From an uncultured Faecalibacterium sp. (GTDB lineage Bacteria; Bacillota; Clostridia; Oscillospirales; Ruminococcaceae): a stretch of DNA of 31,715 bases. Below are positions 17,470-23,307 of the stretch, piece by piece. Made by a program: the position numbers and the translations under genes. The notes below the pieces were generated by a model. The model ran no database searches. It saw only the letters and a list, made by a program, of their open reading frames with translations, and was not told the origin of the DNA. Numbering within the stretch: the stretch's first letter is position 1; each line of letters opens with the position of its first letter. The stretch spans positions 1-31,715 of the forward strand of contig CAKSZF010000013.1 in NCBI GenBank assembly GCA_934525405.1. The letters run 5' to 3'.

Positions 17470-17509
17470 ACCGGTCACTCTCCTTTTTGTGCGCCGGGGC
17501 TTGCCCGGT

Positions 17510-17525
17510 GTTATCATATGCTAAC
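17510..17525. promoter_or_regulatory. Candidate iron-regulator operator before the DtxR-like gene
   Basis: GTTATCATATGCTAAC, a 16-bp inverted repeat matching GTTAG-N6-CTAAC at 9 of 10 half-site positions. It covers the proposed -10 box, consistent with autoregulation. Confidence 0.6.
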
Positions 17526-17541
17526 TTTATTTTGCTTAAAA
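17513..17541 (-). promoter_or_regulatory. Possible promoter of the DtxR-like gene
   Basis: On the - strand TTTTAA (17541-17536) and TATGAT (17518-17513) are 17 bp apart. The -10 is good, the -35 weak, and it overlaps the T run of the feo terminator. Confidence 0.4.
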
Positions 17542-17574
17542 AAGAGCGCGAGCCGAGAGTTTCAGCCCGCGCTC
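17538..17574 (-). terminator. Intrinsic terminator of the feo operon
   Basis: On the - strand, a GC-rich stem (GAGCGCG with CGCGCTC, 17574 to 17544, with further inner pairing) is followed by six T (17543-17538). It lies ~30 bp after the stop of the small Cys-rich gene. Confidence 0.85.
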
Positions 17575-17603
17575 CTTGCGGTTCAATGCTTATAGTTCAA
17601 TGC

Positions 17604-17759
17604 TCAGTGGCAGCCTTTGCAGTGGCTGCAATCGCCGCCGCAGCTGCAGCCGCCGCCGTGCTTGTGGGTGTGCCATACGACCCAGCCCAGCGCGCCGAAC
17701 ACCAGCGCTGCCACGATGATGGTGGGCAGATTAAAGTTTGTTGCAATAAATTCCGTCAT
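17604..17759 (-). CDS. FeoB-associated Cys-rich membrane protein
   Basis: 51 residues, too short for many gene finders. It has a single membrane helix (residues ~12-29, LPTIIVAALVFGALGWVVW) after a short N-terminus. A short cytoplasmic-type tail carries His, Gly and five Cys (CSCGGDCSHCKGC). This matches the small FeoB-associated Cys-rich protein family found after feoB in Firmicutes. It likely binds iron or assists FeoB at the membrane, but no activity is proven for the family. GAAAGGG lies just before the ATG. It follows feoB by 24 bp and is the last gene before the terminator. Confidence 0.88.
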   Translation of the reverse strand: MTEFIATNFNLPTIIVAALVFGALGWVVWHTHKHGGGCSCGGDCSHCKGCH

Positions 17760-17783
17760 ACAGTACACACCCTTTCGTTTCTA

Positions 17784-19970
17784 TCAGATGCGGGAAGTAT
17801 CCAGCTTTACTTCGTTGTTATTTGCGTACTTGTTGGGGCGCACCAGCAGGTAGATGAACGCTACCAGCACCACAACAGCCACCACGGTGAACAGGCCAAA
17901 GTGCACCTCGCCGGTGATAAGGCCGCCCAGCTGATACACTACCAGCGCAGCGCAGTAGGCCAGTGCGCACATATAGCCGATGGCAAAGGCCGTCCACTTG
18001 CCGTTGTTCATCTCGCGCTTGATGGCACCCATTGCGGCAAAGCAGGGGGCGCACAGCAGGTTGAAGATCATGAAGGCGTAAGCGGACAGAGCGGTGTAGT
18101 CCTGTGCAACCAATGCCCAGATCTCATCGCCGTTATCGGAAAGCTCGCCGCCGAAGTGGTACAGCACGCCGAAGGTGCCAACCACGTTCTCCTTGGCGAT
18201 CAGGCCGGTAACGGACGCCACGGTAGCCTTCCAGTTGCCGAAGCCCAGAGGTGCAAAGATCCATGCGACCTTGGTGGCGACGATGGCGAGGATGGAGTTG
18301 TCCTGATCCTCGATCATGCCAAAGGCACCGTTCTCAAAGCCGAAGCCCTGTGCAAACCACAGGATGACGGTGGAGAGCAAAATCACAGAGCCTGCGCGCT
18401 TGATGAAGGACCAGCCGCGCTCCCAGGTTGCCCGCAGCACGTTGCCCCATGCGGGCACATGGTAGGCGGGTAGCTCCATAACGAAGGGGGCGGGGTCGCC
18501 CGCAAAGGCCTTGGTCTTTTTCAGCATAATGCCGGAGCAAATGATGGCTGCCATGCCGATGAAGTAGGCAGACACTGCCACCAGCGAGGAGCCGCCGAAC
18601 AGTGCACCGGCGATCAGGCCGATGATGGGCATCTTTGCGCCGCAGGGGATGAAGCAGGTGGTCATGATGGTCATGCGGCGGTCACGCTCGTTCTCGATGG
18701 TACGGGAAGCCATAACGCCCGGCACGCCGCAGCCGGTGCCCACCAGCACGGGGATGAAGCTCTTGCCGGAAAGGCCGAACTTGCGGAAGATACGGTCCAT
18801 GATAAAGGCCACGCGGGACATATAGCCCACGTCCTCCAGAATGGACAGCAGGAAGAACAGCACCAGCATCTGGGGCACAAAGCCCAGCACCGCGCCAACA
18901 CCGGCCACGATGCCGTCCATGATCAGGCCGTACAGCCAGCCCGCCACGCCGATGCTCTCCAAAAAGCCGCCCAGCGCATTCGGCACGATCTCACCAAACA
19001 GCACATCATTGGTCCACTCGGTGGCAAAGGTGCCCAGCGCCCAACCGCCGTCCGCAATGGAGGTGCCCATGGACAGGGAGTACATCAGGTACATCACCAC
19101 TGCAAAGATGGGCAGTGCCAGCACACGGTTGGTAACGATCCGGTCGATCTTATCGGAAACGGTCAGGTGCTCCACGCGGGCCTTCTTCTTGACAGCCTTG
19201 CCCACCACGGTGTTGATGTAGGCGTAGCGCTGGTTGGTGATGATGCTCTCGGCGTCATCGTCCATCTCTTTTTCGCAGTCCTGAATGTGCTCGTCGATGT
19301 GGTCCACCAGTGCCTTGTCGAGCTTCAGCTCTTCCAGCACCTTCTCGTCCCGCTCGAAGAGCTTTACGGCGTACCAGCGCAGGAAGCGCTCGTCCACCTT
19401 GCCCTGAATGCTCTCCTCGATGTGGGCAATGGCGTGCTCCACGCTGCCGGTGAACACATGGGGCAGCTCGCCGGTCTTGGCGGCCTTGGCAGCGGCTACC
19501 GCAGCCTTGGCGGCGGCCTCGGTGCCCTCGCCCTTCAGTGCGCTGATCTCCACTGCCTGACAGCCCAGCTCTGCGCTCAGCTTCTTCAGATCGATGGTGT
19601 CGCCGTTCTTGCGCACCAAGTCGATCATGTTCACAGCCATGACCACCGGGATGCCCAGCTCGATGAGCTGGGTGGTCAGGTACAGGTTGCGCTCGATGTT
19701 GGTGCCGTCGATGATGTTCAGGATGGCATCGGGCTTCTCCTTCACAAGGTAAGTACGGGAGACAACTTCCTCCAGCGTGTAGGGGGACAGCGAGTAGATG
19801 CCGGGCAGATCCTGAATGATCACGTCCTTGTCGCTCTTGAGTTTGCCTTCCTTTTTTTCCACGGTAACGCCGGGCCAGTTGCCCACGTACTGGTTGGAGC
19901 CGGTCAGGTTGTTGAACAGGGTCGTTTTGCCGCAGTTCGGGTTGCCGGCCAGTGCAATTTTAATGCTCAT
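17784..19970 (-). CDS. feoB: Ferrous iron transporter FeoB
   Basis: 728 residues, within the usual range. The N-terminal GTPase domain has G1 GNPNCGKTT (9-17), the switch region WPGVTVEKKEG, G3 DLPGIYSL, G4 NMID and G5-like SALKG. A helical spacer (about 165-275) precedes the membrane part, which begins at DKIDRIVTNRVLALPIFAV. The two conserved gate regions are visible (GCGVPGVMASRTIENERDRR and CFIPCGAKMPI). The protein imports Fe2+ across the cytoplasmic membrane. GGGAGG lies 12 bp before the ATG. It follows two feoA genes and is probably controlled through the operators upstream. Confidence 0.97.
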   Translation of the reverse strand: MSIKIALAGNPNCGKTTLFNNLTGSNQYVGNWPGVTVEKKEGKLKSDKDVIIQDLPGIYSLSPYTLEEVVSRTYLVKEKPDAILNIIDGTNIERNLYLTTQLIELGIPVVMAVNMIDLVRKNGDTIDLKKLSAELGCQAVEISALKGEGTEAAAKAAVAAAKAAKTGELPHVFTGSVEHAIAHIEESIQGKVDERFLRWYAVKLFERDEKVLEELKLDKALVDHIDEHIQDCEKEMDDDAESIITNQRYAYINTVVGKAVKKKARVEHLTVSDKIDRIVTNRVLALPIFAVVMYLMYSLSMGTSIADGGWALGTFATEWTNDVLFGEIVPNALGGFLESIGVAGWLYGLIMDGIVAGVGAVLGFVPQMLVLFFLLSILEDVGYMSRVAFIMDRIFRKFGLSGKSFIPVLVGTGCGVPGVMASRTIENERDRRMTIMTTCFIPCGAKMPIIGLIAGALFGGSSLVAVSAYFIGMAAIICSGIMLKKTKAFAGDPAPFVMELPAYHVPAWGNVLRATWERGWSFIKRAGSVILLSTVILWFAQGFGFENGAFGMIEDQDNSILAIVATKVAWIFAPLGFGNWKATVASVTGLIAKENVVGTFGVLYHFGGELSDNGDEIWALVAQDYTALSAYAFMIFNLLCAPCFAAMGAIKREMNNGKWTAFAIGYMCALAYCAALVVYQLGGLITGEVHFGLFTVVAVVVLVAFIYLLVRPNKYANNNEVKLDTSRI

Positions 19971-20000
19971 TGCGGATACCTTTCCTCCCTTTTGGTCGTA

Positions 20001-20222
20001 TCAGACCACTTCGATCATCTCAGCGTCGGCCTTGCGCACGCTCAGCTCGTAGTTGCGCACGGTCAGCTCCATGGGGTCGCCCAGCGGTGCCACCTTGCGC
20101 ACATAGATCTGCACCCCCTTGGTGATGCCCATATCCATGATGCGGCGCTTCACCGGGCCTTCGCCGTGCAGCCGTGCCACGGTGGCGGTCTCGCCCACCT
20201 TTACGTCTTTCAGTGTTTTCAT
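20001..20222 (-). CDS. feoA: FeoA-domain protein (second copy)
   Basis: 73 residues. ATG 20222 is chosen because GGGAGG lies 10 bp upstream; a longer frame from 20252 has no ribosome site. The SH3-like FeoA fold is indicated by VGETATVARL, RRIMDMGITKGVQIYV, APLGDPMELTVRNYELSVR. FeoA proteins bind FeoB and are needed for Fe2+ uptake. The pattern is the more canonical of the two copies. It lies 30 bp upstream of feoB. Confidence 0.92.
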   Translation of the reverse strand: MKTLKDVKVGETATVARLHGEGPVKRRIMDMGITKGVQIYVRKVAPLGDPMELTVRNYELSVRKADAEMIEVV

Positions 20223-20273
20223 CGTACTCGTTCCTCCCTTGCAGTATCTCATGCAGCACCGGGAAGGCGCTGC

Positions 20274-20489
20274 TCAGGCCACCATGATGCGGCTTGCCAT
20301 GGTCTTATCCAGTGCCAGACGGCTCTGCTTGACCTGCACGATCAGGTTGCCCGCGATCTCGTTGACCACGGTCACCTCGCTGCCAACCACGAACCCCAGC
20401 TCGGCCAGATGCAGCCGCACCTCGTCCTTGCCGCTGATCCTGCGGATGGTGACGGTCTCGCCTGCTTTTGTCATCGTCAAAGGCATCAT
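20274..20489 (-). CDS. feoA: FeoA-domain protein (first copy)
   Basis: 71 residues; ATG 20489 (or 20486) follows GGGGAG. FeoA-like sequence is visible: AGETVTIRRISGKDEVRLHLAELGF... continuing to GSEVTVVNEIAGNLIVQVKQSRLALDKTMA. It is distinct from the second copy (roughly one quarter identical by eye), so the pair is not a recent duplication. It is the first gene of the feo operon. A 51-bp gap with a possible GCAGC/GCTGC hairpin separates it from the second feoA. Confidence 0.9.
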   Translation of the reverse strand: MMPLTMTKAGETVTIRRISGKDEVRLHLAELGFVVGSEVTVVNEIAGNLIVQVKQSRLALDKTMASRIMVA

Positions 20490-20531
20490 CGCTGTGCTCC
20501 CCTTCCATAAAAATGATGTGATGCTGCGGTG

Positions 20532-20547
20532 GTTAGTCAGCCGTAAC
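20532..20547. promoter_or_regulatory. Candidate iron-regulator operator in the feo leader
   Basis: GTTAGTCAGCCGTAAC, 9 of 10 half-site positions of GTTAG-N6-CTAAC. It lies just after the predicted start point, with its centre 30 bp (about three helical turns) from the next site. Confidence 0.55.
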
Positions 20548-20560
20548 TATCAGCATAGAC

Positions 20561-20590
20561 AGTTTACTGCTGCTAACCCCGACTTGTCAA
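20561..20590 (-). promoter_or_regulatory. feoA: Promoter of the feo operon
   Basis: On the - strand TTGACA (20590-20585, perfect) and TAAACT (20566-20561) with an 18-bp spacer. The start point would be near 20554. Confidence 0.65.
20562..20577. promoter_or_regulatory. Candidate iron-regulator operator over the feo promoter
   Basis: GTTTACTGCTGCTAAC, 8 of 10 half-site positions. It covers the -10 box and part of the spacer, where a bound repressor would block RNA polymerase. Confidence 0.5.
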
Positions 20591-20610
20591 TAGTTTTTTC
20601 ATATCTCATA

Positions 20611-20626
20611 GTTAGTTTATATGAAC
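20611..20626. promoter_or_regulatory. Weak candidate operator upstream of the feo promoter
   Basis: GTTAGTTTATATGAAC, 8 of 10 half-site positions. Further TTAG/CTAA-rich sequence follows at 20678-20712, including the inverted repeat TAACTC-N8-GAGTTA. The AT-rich stretch 20580-20760 holds no gene. Confidence 0.35.
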
Positions 20627-20768
20627 AAACAAATTTTATGCCGGTATCGCCCTGCATTTTTATCAAAATCATCAATGACTAACTCTATTTCTTGAGTTAA
20701 AGTTAGCCAATGTTTACATTTTCAGGGGGTCGTTTTTCCATTTTATAGGGCAGGGTGACGGAGAAGAA

Positions 20769-21103
20769 CCCCTTCCGTCTGCTCCCGTTGGTCGCAGCCA
20801 CCTTCCCCAAGGGGACGGCTTATTGCGGTGACGGTAAAGTTACCGGCTAAACCGCAAAGTGCGCGGGCGCGCCAGAGGCTCCCTCCCAGAGGGAGCTGGC
20901 AAGTCCGATAGGGCTTGACTGAGGGAGTTCGACCCCCGCAAGCGTCCTCGCCCTCTCAGGCGCTCCCGCGCCAGCTCCCCCAAAGGGGGAGCCAAGCCGT
21001 AAAGTTCATCACTAAAGTTTTAGGTGCAATGAGAAATCTTCCGGCAGTGCTCTTGCCTCTCCCTTTGGGAGAGGTGGCACGGCGCAAGCCGTGACGGAGA
21101 GGG
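20769..21103. repeat. Dispersed two-hairpin repeat block C
   Basis: Non-coding. A degenerate reverse module (20769-20820) is followed by a forward module at 20877-20927 (stem AAGTCC-GATA-GGGCTT), a reverse module at 20951-20993 (stem GGCGC-GGGA-GCGCC on -) and a forward module at 21055-21103 (first stem CCTCTCCC-TTT-GGGAGAGG, second CACGGC-GCAA-GCCGTG). The linker at 21021-21055 matches the one in block B. Confidence 0.85.
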
Positions 21104-21140
21104 CGAGCCCACTACCCCGCGCGGGAGCGCATTCCCCCAA

Positions 21141-21191
21141 ACACACGACCGCCCGGCGCAGGGGTCAAAACTGCACCGGGCGGTCATGTGT
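21141..21191 (-). terminator. Long hairpin downstream of the DUF3793 gene
   Basis: Two 21-base arms (21141-21161 and 21171-21191) pair with two mismatches around a 9-base loop. On the - strand it is followed only by TTT and then G, so it is a weak or factor-assisted terminator. It lies ~90 bp after the DUF3793 stop. Confidence 0.5.
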
Positions 21192-21278
21192 AAAAAGGAG
21201 GATCGCTCTCTCCTGTGTCGGAAGCATAGGAGAGTTGCCAGGATAAAAGAGAGTATTTGAAAAGAGAATATCAATTTT

Positions 21279-21866
21279 TCAGGCGGCCACCGCCAACTTT
21301 AAAATGGGCGTGCCGCTGTGGAACAGCCGCAGATACACCGCTGTGCACTTGGCCAGCTGGTCAAAGTGCTGCTGGGCGGCGGCGGGGTCGCCGTAGGACT
21401 TCCAGCACCCGCAGCAGGTAAAGCACTTGCCCCGGTGCCGAATAAAACCCACCACATCCTCCAGCGGATAGCCCAGAAATACCCCGATCTCATGCGGAAA
21501 ATCCGCTGCCTCCGCTGCGCAGCACAGCCGCAGGCTGAGCTGGTCGAGCAAGGCACCGCAGTCCGCTGCATCTTCCGGCAGACGGTAGCCCTCCCGGGCT
21601 AAAAAGCCGCGCACAGCGGCATCTGCCAGCACCGTTTGCAGCTTGGCGGCGCGGTAGACGTACACCAGATACTGCCGGGTAGCGATGCACCCCCGCAGCA
21701 CCCGCACCTGCAAGCCCTTGGGGTTCAGCTGAGCGTTCCAGCCCGCCACCCGCCGGGCAAGGTCGGCACGGTCGCGCGTTTCGTAGCGGAACAGTCCCGC
21801 AGGTTTCAGCCCCGCCAATACCGGGGCACATTGTTCGATCATTACGGTCTCAAAATCACGCTCCAT
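21279..21866 (-). CDS. DUF3793 family protein
   Basis: 195 residues. Sequence features match the clostridial DUF3793 family: APVLAGLKPAGLF near the start, FPHEIGVFLGYPLEDVVGFI around residue 125, then a Cys motif GKCFTCCGCWKSYGD and a terminal helix. No biochemical function is known to me. Family members are often found near flavodoxin or iron-uptake genes, and here it lies next to feo and carries the same candidate operators, so a role in iron limitation is likely. AAAGGAG precedes the ATG. The conserved Cys could bind metal, but this is inference. Confidence 0.85.
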   Translation of the reverse strand: MERDFETVMIEQCAPVLAGLKPAGLFRYETRDRADLARRVAGWNAQLNPKGLQVRVLRGCIATRQYLVYVYRAAKLQTVLADAAVRGFLAREGYRLPEDAADCGALLDQLSLRLCCAAEAADFPHEIGVFLGYPLEDVVGFIRHRGKCFTCCGCWKSYGDPAAAQQHFDQLAKCTAVYLRLFHSGTPILKLAVAA

Positions 21867-21927
21867 GGCGGTTCTCCTTTGGCGGCGGTGTCGGGGTCAG
21901 TGTGCCCCGGATGCCGGGCTGTTATAA

Positions 21928-21943
21928 GTAAGACACAGCTAAC
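21928..21943. promoter_or_regulatory. Candidate operator close to the DUF3793 gene
   Basis: GTAAGACACAGCTAAC, 9 of 10 half-site positions. On the - strand it lies just upstream of TATAAC (21926-21921), a possible -10 of a second promoter; a matching -35 is poor. Confidence 0.5.
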
Positions 21944-21952
21944 CACCACTTC

Positions 21953-22022
21953 AAAAAAAGAAGCAGCACGCCCGGTCTGCGGGCGCTGCCGGTGGGGATT
22001 CATGTGGTTAGTTGTTTCTAAC
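21953..22022 (-). ncRNA. Candidate iron-responsive small RNA (or attenuated leader) upstream of DUF3793
   Basis: The promoter at 22029-22058 would start transcription at about 22022. The transcript meets a strong intrinsic terminator only ~35-70 nt later: stem 21963-21989 (GCAGC + GCCCG with CGGGC + GCTGC, a two-base bulge), then seven T at 21959-21953. The ~70-nt product would have a 5' part made of the operator inverted repeat, then an unpaired stretch with CACATGAATCCCCACC, then the terminator stem. Unpaired C-rich stretches are typical of Firmicute target-pairing RNAs such as FsrA and RsaE. No - strand gene precedes it for more than 1 kb, so the terminator does not end another gene. Confidence 0.45.
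22007..22022. promoter_or_regulatory. Perfect candidate iron-regulator operator
   Basis: GTTAGTTGTTTCTAAC, a perfect GTTAG-N6-CTAAC inverted repeat, placed at the predicted start point of the promoter at 22029-22058. It is the best copy in the window. Confidence 0.65.
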
Positions 22023-22028
22023 GCCAGT

Positions 22029-22058
22029 AGTGTACCACAACGCAGCGGGGCATGTCAA
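22029..22058 (-). promoter_or_regulatory. Promoter for the candidate small RNA
   Basis: On the - strand TTGACA (22058-22053, perfect) and TACACT (22034-22029) with an 18-bp spacer; the perfect operator follows directly. Confidence 0.6.
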
Positions 22059-22122
22059 GCCCTTCCGGCAAAAAAGTTATTTATAGCAAACCACGCCCGT
22101 GCTACCCTTCCGGCAGCGATTA

Positions 22123-22131
22123 TGATATAAT
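22123..22131 (+). promoter_or_regulatory. Extended -10 promoter of the kinase-like gene
   Basis: TGATATAAT has the TGn extension and a consensus TATAAT; there is no clear -35, as expected for extended -10 promoters. It lies ~57 bp before the start codon. Confidence 0.6.
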
Positions 22132-22187
22132 TGGGGTATTCTCGGGTCTGCCCCTTGGGGCGCACCCCTGCCAAGGAGGCCAAACCC

Positions 22188-22787
22188 ATGCCCACACCCA
22201 TCACCGCGTCCACCCTGTCTGCGCTGCTGAGCGCTGCGCTGGCGCAAAAGCCCACCCGCCCGCTGGTGCTGGCGCTGGACGGCCGCTGCGGCAGCGGCAA
22301 GACCACCCTTGCCAACGCGCTGGCAGCGCAGTTTCCCGGCTGCACCCTGCTGCGCACGGATGATTTCTATCTGCCGCCCGCCCGACGCAGCCCGGACTGG
22401 GCACACACTCCCTGCGCCAACATGGACCTTACCCGTCTGCGGGACGAAGCCCTGCGCCCTGCCTACGCGGGGCAGACGGTGGACTACCGGGCATACAGCT
22501 GCCGGGAGGGGGCTTATCTGCCCCCGGCACAGCTGCCCGCGCAGCCGCTGGTGATTTTAGAGGGCAGTTACAGCCACCACCCGCTGCTGCGCCCCTACGA
22601 GACGCTACGGGTGTTCGTGACCTGCACCAAGGCCGAGCAGACCCGGCGCTTACAGACGCGGGAGGGCACACGCTACGCGGATTTTGCCGCGCGGTGGATC
22701 CCGCTGGAGGAAGGCTATTTTGCGCAGTATGGCGTTGCCGAAAGCGCAGATTTTGTGGTAGAGACCACCCAAGGCGGGACGATTTGA
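22188..22787 (+). CDS. Uridine-kinase-like P-loop NTPase
   Basis: 199 residues; ATG 22188 follows AAGGAGG (22173-22179). Walker A is GRCGSGKTT (32-40). DDFYLPP follows at about 58-64, the position of the nucleoside-binding Asp in uridine kinases. EGSYSHHPLL corresponds to the next conserved strand and a basic helix follows (TRRLQTREG). The fold is that of the uridine kinase / small-molecule kinase group, which phosphorylates nucleosides or related compounds. The true substrate is not visible. It stands alone between divergent units. Its last codons, stop and downstream sequence resemble those of oppF. Confidence 0.82.
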   Translation: MPTPITASTLSALLSAALAQKPTRPLVLALDGRCGSGKTTLANALAAQFPGCTLLRTDDFYLPPARRSPDWAHTPCANMDLTRLRDEALRPAYAGQTVDYRAYSCREGAYLPPAQLPAQPLVILEGSYSHHPLLRPYETLRVFVTCTKAEQTRRLQTREGTRYADFAARWIPLEEGYFAQYGVAESADFVVETTQGGTI

Positions 22788-22822
22788 AATGCGCCCCGCT
22801 ATTCCATTTTCACGGGAGGGAA

Positions 22823-23241
22823 CTCCCTCAGTCAAAGCCTGACGGCTTTGCCAGCTCCCTCGGAGAGGGAGCCTTTGGGTGCTGCCGGAAACTTTGCCGC
22901 CGCAATAAGCCGTCCCCTTGGGGAAGGTGGCGCGTAGCGCCGGATGAGGGGCAGCACCCATTAGCCTTGCTGCGCCCTCTCAGTCAAGCCCTCTCAGTCA
23001 AGCCCTGTCGGGCTTGCCAGCTCTCCCAAAGGGAGAGCCAAGAGCACTGCCGGAAACTTTCTCATTTCACCTAATACTTCAGCAACGAGCCTTAGACCTT
23101 GGCTCTCCCTTTGAGGAAAGACTTCCCCCGCTCCGGGGGAAGATGTCACCGCAGGTGACAAAAGGGGGAATCTGGCGCGGGAGCGCCTGAGAGGGCGTGC
23201 TCCCCCTTCGGGGGAGCTGTCACCGCAGGTGACTGAGAGGG
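22823..23241. repeat. Dispersed two-hairpin repeat block D
   Basis: Non-coding, 420 bp. Modules: reverse 22823-22873 (AAAGCC stem); forward 22910-22951 (GGCGC-GTA-GCGCC); reverse 22989-23039 preceded by a tandem 14-bp copy of its end (22975-22988); a forward module begun at 23101 and interrupted by a second one (first stem CTTCCCCC, second GTCACC-GCA-GGTGAC) before its tail ends near 23194; and forward 23199-23241 (GTCACC stem again). It separates the kinase-like gene from the rfb operon terminator. Confidence 0.85.
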
Positions 23242-23255
23242 TTCGTGCCCCAAGC

Positions 23256-23293
23256 AAAAACTCCCCCTGCATCTCACGGTGCAGAGGGAGTTT
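23256..23293 (-). terminator. Intrinsic terminator of the rfb operon
   Basis: On the - strand a ~14-bp stem (AAACTCCCTCTGCA with TGCAGGGGGAGTTT, one mismatch) ends in five T. It lies 15 bp after the rfbB stop codon. Confidence 0.88.
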
Positions 23294-23307
23294 AAATTTA
23301 CAGGCTG

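Noticed and set aside
17470..17517. Upstream ATG (17517) as start of the DtxR-like protein
   Set aside because: No ribosome site before it and it lies inside the operator and -10 box; the internal ATG has AAGGAG.
20640..20760. A further promoter or small RNA in the AT-rich stretch upstream of feo
   Set aside because: Only weak -35/-10 pairs were seen (for example TTGGCT-N17-TAGAGT on the - strand) and no terminator follows.
16705..23241. CRISPR array or insertion sequence in the repeat blocks
   Set aside because: Repeats are not regularly spaced, occur in both orientations, have no unique spacers, and no cas or transposase gene is present.
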